From NCBI RefSeq assembly GCF_004803895.1, contig NZ_CP021978.1, positions 1,240,001 through 1,304,000 on the forward strand: DNA of 64,000 nucleotides, given 5' to 3'. The position numbers were made by a program, and so were the translations under genes. Positions within the stretch are counted from its first letter, which is position 1; each line of letters starts with the position of its first letter. The stretch comes from Streptomyces hawaiiensis. GTDB lineage: Bacteria; Actinomycetota; Actinomycetes; Streptomycetales; Streptomycetaceae. The notes below the pieces were generated by a model, which did not search any database, was not told the origin of the DNA, and saw only the letters and a program-made list of their open reading frames with translations. Positions 48,542 through 57,529 of this stretch are shown here, piece after piece.

Positions 48542-51457
48542 GTGCCGCAGAGACCGTCGTTCCCTTTCGTGACCCGCAAGTCCTTCTTACGGGGGATGGC
48601 AGCCGCAGGCGCCGCCCCCCTGCTTCCCGTCGCCGCTGCCGAGGCCGCTCCCTCGGTCCACCGCTCCGACTTCCCCCTGCTCCGGGACGGCACCGCCGTG
48701 GACGTGTTCGTGGACGCGGCGGACGACCCCGCCGTCATCCGCGCGGCCGGCGACCTCCAGGCGGACATGGAGCGCGTCGGCGGCGTGCGACCACGGCTCC
48801 TGCACACCGTGCCACCGCGCGCCGAACTCCTGGTCCTGGTGGGAACGATCGGCGCGAGCCCGGTGATCGACCGGCTCATCGGGCAGAGACGCCTGGACGT
48901 CTCCCGGGTGAAGGGACGCTGGGAGGCGTCCGTCACCCAGGTCGTGGACCGCCCGCTGCCCGGAGTGGGACGTGCCCTGGTCATCGCCGGAAGCGATCGC
49001 CGCGGCACGGTCTACGGCGTCTACGACACCTCGGAACGCATCGGCGTCTCACCCTGGTACTGGTGGGCCGACGTCCCGGTGGCCCGCCGTGACACGGTGA
49101 CGGTCCCGGCGGGCCCGTTCGTCCGCCGGGAACCCGCCGTCCGCTACCGGGGCATCTTCATCAACGACGAGCAGAACCTCACCACCTGGTCCCACCGCAC
49201 CCAGGAGCCGGACAAGAACATCGGCCCGAAGACCTACGAGCGGGTCTTCGAGCTGCTCCTGCGCCTCAAGGCCAACTACCTCTGGCCCGCGATGCACCCC
49301 TACTCCGACTTCTTCAACAAGCACCGCGAGAATCCCGAACTGGCGGAGCGCTACGGCATCGTGGTCGGCTCCAGCCACCCCGAGGCCATGCTGCGCAACG
49401 GCGTCCACGAATGGGAGCCGTGGGCCGAGGAGCACCGGGCCGAAGACGGCACGCTCCCCCTCTACGACTACACGGTGAACCCCTCGGTCATCTCCGACTA
49501 CTGGCGGGCCCGGGCCCGACAGAACGCCGCCTACGAGAGCAGCTGGACGATCGGCATGCGGGGCCTGCACGACTCCGCGCTGGAGACGAAGTACGCCACC
49601 ACCGTCCCGGAGAAGGTCCTGGTGATGAACGACATCATCGCCGACCAGCGCCGCATCCTGGCCGAGGAGGTGGGCCCGGCCGCCGAGCCGCAGATCTTCA
49701 TCCCGTACAAGGAGGTCCTGGAGCTGTACAACGCGGGCGTCCAGGTGCCCGACGACGTCACGCTGATCTGGCCGGACGACAACCACGGCAACATGCGCCA
49801 GCTCCCCAACGACGCCGAGCGCCGCCGCCCCGGCGGCAACGGCATCTACTACCACCTCTCCTACTGGGGCCGCCCCCGCAGCTATCTGTGGCTGGACACC
49901 ACCCAGCTGAGCAAGGTGTGGCAGGAGCTGCGCCGGGTCCACGAGCACCAGGTGGACCGCATGTGGATCTTCAACGTCGGTGACATCAAGTCGATCGAGA
50001 CAGGACTGTCCTTCTGCCTGGACATGGCCTGGGACGTGGACCGCTGGGGCCCCGACAACGTCGAGGACTTCCTCGTGGAGTGGGCCGGGCGCCAGTTCGG
50101 CCGGCGGTACGGCTCGGAGATCGCCGCGATCCGCACCGAGTACTACCGCCTGGCGGCGCAGCGGCGCCCGGAGTTCATCGACAAGGCGGTCTTCTCGACG
50201 GTGCACCACGGCGACGAGGCGGGCCGGCGCATGACGGCATACGAGCAGTTACTGGACCGCGCGCGGCGCCTCGGTGCGAAGCTGCCCGAGGCCTACCGGG
50301 ACGCCTACTACGAGCTGGTCGAATACCCCGTCCACGGCGCCTGGCTGATGAACCTGAAGTACTACTGGGCGGACCGCAACGCGCTCGCCGTCCGTCAGGG
50401 CCGCGGGGCGGGCACGAACCGTTTCGCCGACCTGGCCGAGGCGGCGCACGCCGAGGAGCAGGCGATCACCCGTCGCTACAACACCGAGATCGCGGGCGGG
50501 AAGTGGGACGGCATCGTCAACCCCTACCCGTCCCAGATCCCGAAGGCACCGGGCCGCCCGGCCGTGACCCGGGTCCCCCGGCAGGAGACGTCGGGTCTGG
50601 GCCTGGCCTCGGAGGGCAACGAGACGGGAGCCGACCGCCCGTTGTCGTTCTCCTCCTACACCCGTGACCGCCGCTTCGTGGACGTCTTCAACACCGGCTT
50701 CCTGCCGCTGGAGTGGCGGGCCGAGCCGAGCGCTCCATGGATCCGGCTGAGCACGACGGGAGGGGAACTCACGGACCAGGTCCGGGTGTGGGCCGAGATC
50801 GACTGGCCGCGGGTGCCGGAGGGCACCCACCGCCCGACGCTGGCCTTCACCGGTGCCGGGCGGAGCATTCAGGTGCCGCTGCTCGTGGTCAACGACGGGG
50901 AACGGGCGCGCCGGCGCGCCCGCGGCTTCGTGGAGGCCCACGGCTATGTGTCGATCGACGCCGCGCACTTCGACCGCGAGGTGCCGCGGAGCGGGGCGCG
51001 GTGGCGGATCGTCCGCGGGCTGGGCCGCCGTACGGCCGCCGTCGAGGCGGTACCGACGACGGCGCAGCCGATCACCGAGGACCTCACCACCCGGTCACCG
51101 GAGCTGCGGTACCGGCTCCGTTTCACCACGGCCGGCACGTTCCCGGTGACGGTCTTCCGGCTGCCCTCCCTCGACGAGCGCGGCAAGCGGCGCCTCGCGG
51201 TCGGCCTCGACGACCAGCCCCCGACGGTCCTGTCGGGCCAGGCCATCGCCACCGGCAACCGGGGAGACGCCTGGGCCCGCAATGTGGAGGAGGGCATCGA
51301 GAAGCTGACGGCCCGGGTGACCGTGTCCGCTCCCGGTGAGCATGTGCTGAGGGTGTTCATGGTGGATCCGGGGATGGCCGTGGACCAGATCGTGATCGAC
51401 ACGGGTGGACTGGCGGGCGGGTATCTGGCGCCGCCCGAGAGTTACCGCCGCGACTGA
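48542..51457 (+). CDS. Secreted GH115 xylan alpha-glucuronidase; two TTA codons
   Basis: 971 aa. GTG 48542 has GGAAAGG 9 nt upstream. A Tat-like signal TRKSFLRGMAAAGAAPLLPV ends near residue 36. GH115 body: SPWYWWADVPVARRD, VRYRGIFINDEQNLTTWSHR, KANYLWPAMHPYSDFFNKHR, VTLIWPDDNHGNMRQLPNDA; then C-terminal beta domains to residue 971 (CBM-like LRVFMVDPGMAVDQIVIDTG). It removes (4-O-methyl)glucuronic acid from xylan, completing the debranching set of the window. Codons 16 (48587) and 570 (50249) are TTA, so expression should depend strongly on the bldA tRNA. Confidence 0.95.
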   Translation: MPQRPSFPFVTRKSFLRGMAAAGAAPLLPVAAAEAAPSVHRSDFPLLRDGTAVDVFVDAADDPAVIRAAGDLQADMERVGGVRPRLLHTVPPRAELLVLVGTIGASPVIDRLIGQRRLDVSRVKGRWEASVTQVVDRPLPGVGRALVIAGSDRRGTVYGVYDTSERIGVSPWYWWADVPVARRDTVTVPAGPFVRREPAVRYRGIFINDEQNLTTWSHRTQEPDKNIGPKTYERVFELLLRLKANYLWPAMHPYSDFFNKHRENPELAERYGIVVGSSHPEAMLRNGVHEWEPWAEEHRAEDGTLPLYDYTVNPSVISDYWRARARQNAAYESSWTIGMRGLHDSALETKYATTVPEKVLVMNDIIADQRRILAEEVGPAAEPQIFIPYKEVLELYNAGVQVPDDVTLIWPDDNHGNMRQLPNDAERRRPGGNGIYYHLSYWGRPRSYLWLDTTQLSKVWQELRRVHEHQVDRMWIFNVGDIKSIETGLSFCLDMAWDVDRWGPDNVEDFLVEWAGRQFGRRYGSEIAAIRTEYYRLAAQRRPEFIDKAVFSTVHHGDEAGRRMTAYEQLLDRARRLGAKLPEAYRDAYYELVEYPVHGAWLMNLKYYWADRNALAVRQGRGAGTNRFADLAEAAHAEEQAITRRYNTEIAGGKWDGIVNPYPSQIPKAPGRPAVTRVPRQETSGLGLASEGNETGADRPLSFSSYTRDRRFVDVFNTGFLPLEWRAEPSAPWIRLSTTGGELTDQVRVWAEIDWPRVPEGTHRPTLAFTGAGRSIQVPLLVVNDGERARRRARGFVEAHGYVSIDAAHFDREVPRSGARWRIVRGLGRRTAAVEAVPTTAQPITEDLTTRSPELRYRLRFTTAGTFPVTVFRLPSLDERGKRRLAVGLDDQPPTVLSGQAIATGNRGDAWARNVEEGIEKLTARVTVSAPGEHVLRVFMVDPGMAVDQIVIDTGGLAGGYLAPPESYRRD

Positions 51458-51612
51458 CCGGGGTGGACCGGGCGCAGTCGTCCGTCGGCCATGACTGCCG
51501 CCCGGTCCTTCACCACCGCGTTCTTCTCCGGATCCGTGTACACGGAAAAGACGTATGGACGCTCCGAGGAACCCGAGTGACGGAAGAAGACCGCCTGTCG
51601 CGGGACGTGCAT
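51442..51612 (-). CDS. Possible short ORF antisense to the GH115 end, uncertain
   Basis: A 56-aa frame ending VFSVYTDPEKNAVVKDRAAV plus ~20 residues reads like real protein, unlike the antisense noise elsewhere, and could be a gene fragment. There is no ribosome site and no family I recognise, and it overlaps the GH115 stop by 16 nt. The rest of the 316-nt gap 51458-51773 holds only the inverted repeat at 51725-51740. Confidence 0.2.
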   Translation of the reverse strand: MHVPRQAVFFRHSGSSERPYVFSVYTDPEKNAVVKDRAAVMADGRLRPVHPGQSRR

Positions 51613-51724
51613 CGGAAGTGATTCACCCAGCGCTTCCCTGTGCACCCGTGCGCCCCCCTGGAGAAAGGGTTCGCCAAGTCGGCGGAAGGCTTGGACTGGG
51701 CAGGACATGGTGCAAGCGCCACGT

Positions 51725-51740
51725 CGGTGAAACGTCACCG
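51725..51740. promoter_or_regulatory. Inverted repeat CGGTGA-AACG-TCACCG upstream of the terpene P450
   Basis: Perfect 6-bp arms with a 4-bp spacer, 33 nt before the P450 ATG. The position suits an operator for the P450-terpene synthase transcript. The LAL regulator downstream is one candidate, without evidence. Confidence 0.4.
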
Positions 51741-51773
51741 TTTTCCCTGGTCGACTGAAGCAGGTGGTATTCG

Positions 51774-53249
51774 ATGAACGGCTGCGTTCCTGAATCGGAA
51801 CAGGCATGGACGGTTGGTACTGCTCCAGGCATATTCCCATCCATCGGCCACGGTATCGCCTTGTTCCGCCGGCCGCTGGAGTTTCTGAATTCTCTTCCCG
51901 CGCAGGGCGATCTGGTCGAGATACGCCTGGGCCCCCAGCGGGCGTGGATGGTGTGCCACCCGGAGCTGGTCCACCGGATGCTCCGGGACACCCGCACGTT
52001 CGACAAGGGCGGACCGCAGTACGAGAGGCTGCGGGCCCTGATGGGCGACGGCGTCGTCACCTGCCCGCATGCGGAGCACCGGCGTCAGCGCCGATTGCTG
52101 CAACCCACCTTCCGCCCTTCCAGCGTCGCCGCGCAGACGGACCTGATGGCCGAGGAGGCCGAGTCGCTGTGCCGTGAGTGGCGCAGTGGGCAGAGGGTCG
52201 ACGTCAGTGCGGCCACACTGAGCCTGACGACTCGGTTGATCAGCCGGCTCCTGATGTCCGACTCGCTCGGTCCCGCCGCGGCCGACGAGGTGCGGCACTG
52301 CCTCGCCGCCATCGTCCGCGGCCTGTTCGTGCGCACGGTCGTTCCGGTCGACGCCCTGTTCCGTCTTCCCACGCCCGCGAACCGCCGCTACCGGCGTGCG
52401 GTGGAGCGGGTGGGCGAGCTCATCGACGCGGCCATCGCCGAGCGCCGCCGGGGCACCGCGCGCGACGATCTGCTGGGCCTCCTGCTGGCCGCCGCCGAGG
52501 CGGGGGACGACGGGATCCCGGTCACCGATCGCGAGGTCCACGACCAGTTGGTGTCCCTGCTGCTCACCGGTTCCGAGAGCCCTTCGATGTGCCTGGCCTC
52601 CACCTTCGGCCTCCTGGCCCAGCACCCGGACGTGGAGCGGCGACTGCACGCCGAGGTCGACACCGTCCTCGGCGGCCGGTTACCGGACGTCGACGACCTG
52701 CCGCGTCTGGTCTACACCCGGTCCGTCCTCACGGAGACGCTGCGCCACTCCCCTCCCGGCTGGCTCTTCACGCGGATCACGACCCGGGAGACGGAGCTGG
52801 CCGGACGGCGGCTGGCGCGGGGAACCACGGTTTTGTACAGCCCCTATCTCCTGCACCACGACCCCGCGTCGTTCCCCGAGCCCGACCGGTTCCTGCCCGA
52901 GCGCTGGCTCGAGGGCGAGACCGCCGCCGGTCCGCACGGAGCGCTGATCCCGTTCGCCGCGGGCAACCGCAAGTGCATCGGCGACCTGTTCTCCATGGCC
53001 GAGATGACGGTGGCCCTGGCGACCATCGCCGGTCGCTGGCGGCTACGGCATCCGGCCGGGCGCATCGCACCACCGCGCCCCGGGGCGACGCTGGGACCGA
53101 GGTCCCTGACAATGATCTGCACCTCACGGGCGGACACACCGGGCGGCACCGCGCCGCACGCCGTCGCCCTCGCACCCGGCGCCCCGACGGCGGCGTCCGG
53201 GGTGGAGAAGACCCGGAGGAACGGTGACAACGGTGTCCACCACGCATGA
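51774..53249 (+). CDS. Cytochrome P450, terpene-associated; contains TTA codon
   Basis: 491 aa. N-terminal APGIFPSIGHGIALFRRPLE resembles the terpene-cluster P450s of Streptomyces (PtlI-like). I-helix LLLTGSESPS (Ser where Thr is usual), K-helix ETLRHSPPG with intact ExxR, and heme loop FAAGNRKCIGD with Cys 401. The C-terminal ~45 residues after the P450 fold are Ala/Pro-rich. Codon 303 (52680) is TTA. The gene overlaps the terpene synthase start by 26 nt, so the two proteins are made together and the P450 should oxidise the cyclase product. Confidence 0.92.
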   Translation: MNGCVPESEQAWTVGTAPGIFPSIGHGIALFRRPLEFLNSLPAQGDLVEIRLGPQRAWMVCHPELVHRMLRDTRTFDKGGPQYERLRALMGDGVVTCPHAEHRRQRRLLQPTFRPSSVAAQTDLMAEEAESLCREWRSGQRVDVSAATLSLTTRLISRLLMSDSLGPAAADEVRHCLAAIVRGLFVRTVVPVDALFRLPTPANRRYRRAVERVGELIDAAIAERRRGTARDDLLGLLLAAAEAGDDGIPVTDREVHDQLVSLLLTGSESPSMCLASTFGLLAQHPDVERRLHAEVDTVLGGRLPDVDDLPRLVYTRSVLTETLRHSPPGWLFTRITTRETELAGRRLARGTTVLYSPYLLHHDPASFPEPDRFLPERWLEGETAAGPHGALIPFAAGNRKCIGDLFSMAEMTVALATIAGRWRLRHPAGRIAPPRPGATLGPRSLTMICTSRADTPGGTAPHAVALAPGAPTAASGVEKTRRNGDNGVHHA

Positions 53250-54237
53250 GGAAAGGGCGACCGTCGCGCAGGACGTGATTGCCCCCACCACCTTGGTCGA
53301 GCTGATCGACGCTCACCTCTACATGCCGTTCCCGTTCCGGCGCAATCCCCACGAGCCGGCGGCCGCGGCAGGTGTCGACCAGTGGCTGCGCGCGACCGGG
53401 CTGAGCGAGGAACCGGGGGTCTCGGCCATGATCTCCCACACCCGCCCGGCCGAGCTCGCGTCCTACAACAGCCCTGATGCCGACCCCGGCGTTCTCCAAC
53501 TCGTCGCCCATCAGATCGCCTACCAGTTCGTCTTCGACGACCGGGCCGAGGAGGTCGGCCGGCACCGGCCCGGCCGGCTGCTGCCCATGCTGTGCGAGTC
53601 CATCGCGATCCTGCGGGACGGCGCACCCCCCGGCACCCCGCTGGGAGCGGCCCTGTCCGACCTGTACCGGCAGATCCGCGAACGGTGCACACCGGCACAG
53701 GCCGCGCGCTGGGCGTGGAAGAGCCGTGAGTACGTGCACGGACTGCTCTACGAGGCGGTGGCCCAGGCCCACCCCTCCCCCGTACCGGCCGGGCTGTGCA
53801 CCTCGATACGGTCTCTCACCGCGGGCGTCGAGCCCTTCTACCCACTGTGCGAAGCCGCGCAGCCGTGCGAGCTGACCTCCGGGGAACTCCATCACCCGCT
53901 CATGCCGCGCCTCAGCCGGCTGTCGGCCGACGCGGCGGTGTGGATCCCCGATCTCTTCTCCGCGGTCAAGGAACAACGGTCCGGCGAGCTGATCAACCTG
54001 GCCCTCGCCTACCAACGGGCCCACCAGTGTCCCCTGCCGACGGCCGTCACCCTGGCCATCCAGCAGATCAACCGCACGATCCGCGAGTTCGAGAGGCTCT
54101 ACGACGAGATCAAACCGGAGTTGAGCCCTTCGGGCGTCGGCTATGTGGAAGGCATGGCCGGCTGGATCCGCGGCTGCTACTACTGGTCCCGCACTGTGCC
54201 GCGCTACGCGGACGCGGCGGCCCCGGCCCTGGGGTGA
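53224..54237 (+). CDS. Class I terpene synthase with altered NSE motif
   Basis: 337 aa; GTG 53224 with GGAGGA close upstream. Aspartate-rich motif FDDRAEE (D105, D106), effector Arg in TSIRSLTAGVEP, and the C-terminal VPRY pair are present. The NSE triad reads WIPDLFSAVKE: Asp 243, Ser 246 and Glu 250 fit NDxxSxxKE, but the first metal-binding Asn is Pro 242. Length and motifs suit a sesquiterpene or similar cyclase acting on farnesyl diphosphate. The altered triad may change metal binding or product. Coupled to the P450. Confidence 0.9.
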   Translation: MTTVSTTHEERATVAQDVIAPTTLVELIDAHLYMPFPFRRNPHEPAAAAGVDQWLRATGLSEEPGVSAMISHTRPAELASYNSPDADPGVLQLVAHQIAYQFVFDDRAEEVGRHRPGRLLPMLCESIAILRDGAPPGTPLGAALSDLYRQIRERCTPAQAARWAWKSREYVHGLLYEAVAQAHPSPVPAGLCTSIRSLTAGVEPFYPLCEAAQPCELTSGELHHPLMPRLSRLSADAAVWIPDLFSAVKEQRSGELINLALAYQRAHQCPLPTAVTLAIQQINRTIREFERLYDEIKPELSPSGVGYVEGMAGWIRGCYYWSRTVPRYADAAAPALG

Positions 54238-54261
54238 GGGAGCGCTTCGTGAGGCCGCGGG

Positions 54262-54291
54262 GCGGGTGCCCATTCGAGCCACGGTACCCGC
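54262..54291 (+). terminator. Hairpin after the terpene synthase
   Basis: Stem GCGGGTGCC / GGTACCCGC (nine pairs including one G-U) with a 12-nt loop, beginning 25 nt after the terpene synthase stop and before the LAL regulator gene. A plausible intrinsic terminator. Confidence 0.45.
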
Positions 54292-54430
54292 ACAGCCCCC
54301 GCTTCACGCGGCTATAGCAGGTCATTCACCCTTCTTCGTCGTGCTCGTTCCAGAATCCGGAACGGCGCCCATCGGGAGGCGTACGCTCACGCTGCCTCCC
54401 GATGGCCGACGACAGGAAGCGGTACGGCAC

Positions 54431-57343
54431 ATGGCGCATGAGCTGCGGCAACCCACGCCCGAGACCCGGCCGTTGCTCGAGCGCCGCAAGGAGCTCCGAG
54501 CGCTCGACTCGGCGTTGACGGGCCTGCGGGACACCGTCGACGGCGTTCCCCAGGCGCCACGCGGGGGGCTCCTCGCCTTCACCGGCCCGGGAGGGATGGG
54601 CAAGACGGCCCTGTTGACCGAGGCCCGGGCCCGCGCCCGCGCGCAGGGGTTCACCGTGCTGTCGGGCAGGGGCGGTGAGAAGGAACAGGGTCTGGCGTTC
54701 CACCTGGTGCGCCAGGTCGTCCAGCCCGCGCTGGCGTCGATGGACGAGAAGGAACTCCGTACCTTCCTGGGCGGCTGGTACGACATCGTCGCCGCCGCGC
54801 TCGGCCTGGTCGCGACGCCGAGCGGCCATGTGCCGGATCCGACCGGGGTGCGTGACGGCCTCGACTGGGTCATGACGCGCCTCGCGGTGATGAAGGCCCC
54901 CGTCGTCCTGCTGCTGGACGACCTGCACTGGGCCGACGTCGAGTCACTGAGCTGGCTCGCCTCGTTCGCACCCCGGGCCGTGGATTTGTCGCTGCTGATC
55001 GTCGTGGCCTTCCGGCCCGAGGAACTGCCGCTCGAGGCGGCCGCGTTCAGCGCCCCGGTGGCCGACCTGGGGAACCGTCCGTTCGCCCTGGCGCCGCTCA
55101 GTGCCACGGCCGTGGCCCGGATCGTCAGGGACGAGGTCGGCGAGGAGGCCGAGGACGGGTTCTGCGAGGAATGCTGGGAGGTCACCGGAGGGAGCCCGTT
55201 CGAGGCGGTGGAACTCTCCATCAGGCTCGGCGAGCGCAATCTGCGGGGCACCAGCGAGGATCTGCCCACGATGCGCGACCTGGCCGCCGCGGTGAAGGGA
55301 CCGGGGCTGATCGAGCGGCTCCGGGCGTTGGGCACCACGACCGTCCGTTTCGCCTATGCCGCGGCCGTCCTCGGGCAGGCCATCTCGCCGGAACTGGCCG
55401 CCCGTGTCGCGGCGATCGGCAGCACGGCGGCGTCCGAGGCCGCGGAGAAGCTGCGCGCCGCCCGCTTTCTGGCCGACGGCGAGGGGCCCGGCGAGAGTCT
55501 GGAGTTCGTCCACCCGCTGATCGCCACCACGATCTACCGGTCCATCGGAACGAGCCTGCGGGAGGGCATGCACAACTCGGCCGCGGAGGCCGTGCGGGCG
55601 GCCGGGCTCGGCCATGCCGCCGCGGCCCGGCACCTGCTGGAGGTGCCCTGCGAGGGCAGCACCGAGGCGGTCGCCTGTCTGCGGGAGGCCGCCCGTGAAG
55701 CCCTGCACTCCGGCGCCCCGGAGGCGGCCCGGCGGCTGCTGAACCGGGCCCTGCAGGAGCCGCCGCTGCCGGAGGAGCGCGCCGCGCTGCTGCACGAACT
55801 CGCCTGCGCGACCTTCCTCATCAAGCCCACGGCCACCGTGGCGCATCTGCGGGAGGCACTCGCGGAACCGGGCACCGACCCCGAGCTGCGTGCCTCGATG
55901 GTGTACCGGCTGACCCAGGCGCTGGCCCACACCGACCGGATGGCGGAGGCCGCGACGGTGGCCGCCGACGAGGCGCAGCGGGCCGCCGCCCATCCCCGGA
56001 TCCGGCTGCGGATGCAGGCCGACCACTTCGTGTGGAGCGCGTTCCGCACCGACGAGGCGGACTCGTCCGGCCGTTCGCGGGCGCTGGCCCGGTTCGCCGA
56101 CCGGCTGTCCGGCCGCGGTCTGGAGGAGCGCTGCATCCTCGGGTCGCGCGCCTGGGACGCCATGATGCGCGGCGAGCCCCGGCAGAAGGCCCTCGCGTAC
56201 GCCGAGGAGGCCCTGCGCGGCGGGTTGAGCTGGACCCATGAGAACCGGGGCTTCGAGGTGCCCGTCTCGGTCGCGCTGGTGTTCATGTACTGCGACCAGC
56301 CGCGGCGGGCCGAGGAACTGTTCGCGAAGGGCATGGCCGAGTGCGCGTCGAAGGGCTGGCGCGGCTCCCATCTGGCCCTGGGCCAGACGCTCTCCGGGTA
56401 CATCCGGTACCGGCGCGGCTGCCTGGCCGAGGCCGAGAACCTGGTGCGGGAGGGCCTGCGCATCGCCGACCGGGTGGAAGGCGCGGTACCCGCCCAGTGG
56501 TTCGCCATCGGCATCCTGATCGAGACCCTGCTGGCCCGCGGCCGCGTCTTGGCGGCACGCCGGCTCGCCGACAAGTACCACTACGGCGACGTCATCCCGA
56601 ACGCCGTCATCTACCCTGACCCGCGCACCGTCCACGCCGAGCTGCTCCTGGCGGAGGGCCGGCCCGAGGAAGCCGCTGCCCTGCTGTCCGGCGTCGGCGA
56701 GTGGCTGGAGGGCCGGGACTGGCGCAATCCCGCGTGGTGCCCCTGGCAGCTGGGACTGGCCTCGGCTCTGTCCCGCAGCGCTCCCGACCGGGCGGTGCGC
56801 CACGCGCGGGACGCCGTGAAGCGGGCCCGGGACTTCGGCGCGGCATCCGCGATCGGCCAGGCGCTGCACGCCGAGGCGGATGCGACGGGCGGTGAGGCGG
56901 GCCTCGATCTGCACGCGCAGGCCGTCGACCATCTGCAGCGGTCGCCCGCCGCGTACGAACTGGCCCGTGCCCTGGTCGGCCACGGCGCGGCGCTGGCCCG
57001 CGTGGGCCGCCTGCACGACGCCGCCGACCGGCTCTACCAGGGCCTGGAAGGCGCGGTGCACTGCGGTGCCGAGGGCCTGGCCGCCCGGGCCAGGCGGGAA
57101 CTGTCCGCGGCCGGACTGCGGCCGCTGCCGCTGCGCTACCCGCAGACGGACACGCTCACCGCGCAGGAGCGCAAGGCCGCCGAGATGACGGTGCGGGGCC
57201 AGGCCACGGCGGTCGTCGCCAAGGAACTGCACCTCACCGAGCAGGGTGTGCGGCAACTGCTGTCGTCCGTGTACCGCAAGATCGGCACGGACGCGGCGGG
57301 CCTGGCCGAGGCTCTGGAGACGTTCCCCCGGCCGCGGCCGTGA
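54431..57343 (+). CDS. Large ATP-binding LuxR (LAL) regulator
   Basis: 970 aa from ATG 54431. N-terminal AAA/STAND ATPase with Walker A GPGGMGKTALL (~51-61) and Walker B VVLLLDDLHWAD (~161); a long TPR-like helical middle; C-terminal LuxR HTH (LTAQERKAAEMTVRGQATAV, then LTEQGVRQLLSSVYRKIG). LAL proteins are typical pathway-specific activators of secondary metabolism and sugar use. It follows the P450/terpene pair on the same strand and may activate it, or the CE2 gene downstream. No TTA codon. Confidence 0.93.
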   Translation: MAHELRQPTPETRPLLERRKELRALDSALTGLRDTVDGVPQAPRGGLLAFTGPGGMGKTALLTEARARARAQGFTVLSGRGGEKEQGLAFHLVRQVVQPALASMDEKELRTFLGGWYDIVAAALGLVATPSGHVPDPTGVRDGLDWVMTRLAVMKAPVVLLLDDLHWADVESLSWLASFAPRAVDLSLLIVVAFRPEELPLEAAAFSAPVADLGNRPFALAPLSATAVARIVRDEVGEEAEDGFCEECWEVTGGSPFEAVELSIRLGERNLRGTSEDLPTMRDLAAAVKGPGLIERLRALGTTTVRFAYAAAVLGQAISPELAARVAAIGSTAASEAAEKLRAARFLADGEGPGESLEFVHPLIATTIYRSIGTSLREGMHNSAAEAVRAAGLGHAAAARHLLEVPCEGSTEAVACLREAAREALHSGAPEAARRLLNRALQEPPLPEERAALLHELACATFLIKPTATVAHLREALAEPGTDPELRASMVYRLTQALAHTDRMAEAATVAADEAQRAAAHPRIRLRMQADHFVWSAFRTDEADSSGRSRALARFADRLSGRGLEERCILGSRAWDAMMRGEPRQKALAYAEEALRGGLSWTHENRGFEVPVSVALVFMYCDQPRRAEELFAKGMAECASKGWRGSHLALGQTLSGYIRYRRGCLAEAENLVREGLRIADRVEGAVPAQWFAIGILIETLLARGRVLAARRLADKYHYGDVIPNAVIYPDPRTVHAELLLAEGRPEEAAALLSGVGEWLEGRDWRNPAWCPWQLGLASALSRSAPDRAVRHARDAVKRARDFGAASAIGQALHAEADATGGEAGLDLHAQAVDHLQRSPAAYELARALVGHGAALARVGRLHDAADRLYQGLEGAVHCGAEGLAARARRELSAAGLRPLPLRYPQTDTLTAQERKAAEMTVRGQATAVVAKELHLTEQGVRQLLSSVYRKIGTDAAGLAEALETFPRPRP

Positions 57344-57493
57344 CAGGCGGCAGCCACGGGCGGGCCACCGCGCGGCGCCCGGACGGGCCCGACGCGGCAC
57401 CGGAGCCTTTAGGCCCGACCCATGACCAACGCCCTTCCACGTCCCACCACTTGACGTTGAACCGTTTCACTGGTTCCCTCGAAAGGCTGCCTA

Positions 57494-57507
57494 TGGGAGC
57501 GCTCCCA
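57494..57507. promoter_or_regulatory. CebR operator upstream of the CE2 esterase
   Basis: TGGGAGCGCTCCCA, an exact copy of the 14-bp CebR box, lies 22 nt before the CE2 esterase GTG. CebR is the LacI-family repressor of cello-oligosaccharide use in Streptomyces, released by cellobiose/cellotriose. A TTGACG at 57451-57456 may be the -35 element; no clear -10 is seen. Upstream, GAACC-n8-GGTTC (57459-57476) is another small inverted repeat. Confidence 0.85.
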
Positions 57508-57529
57508 TTCCCCATATGAAGGGAACCCC

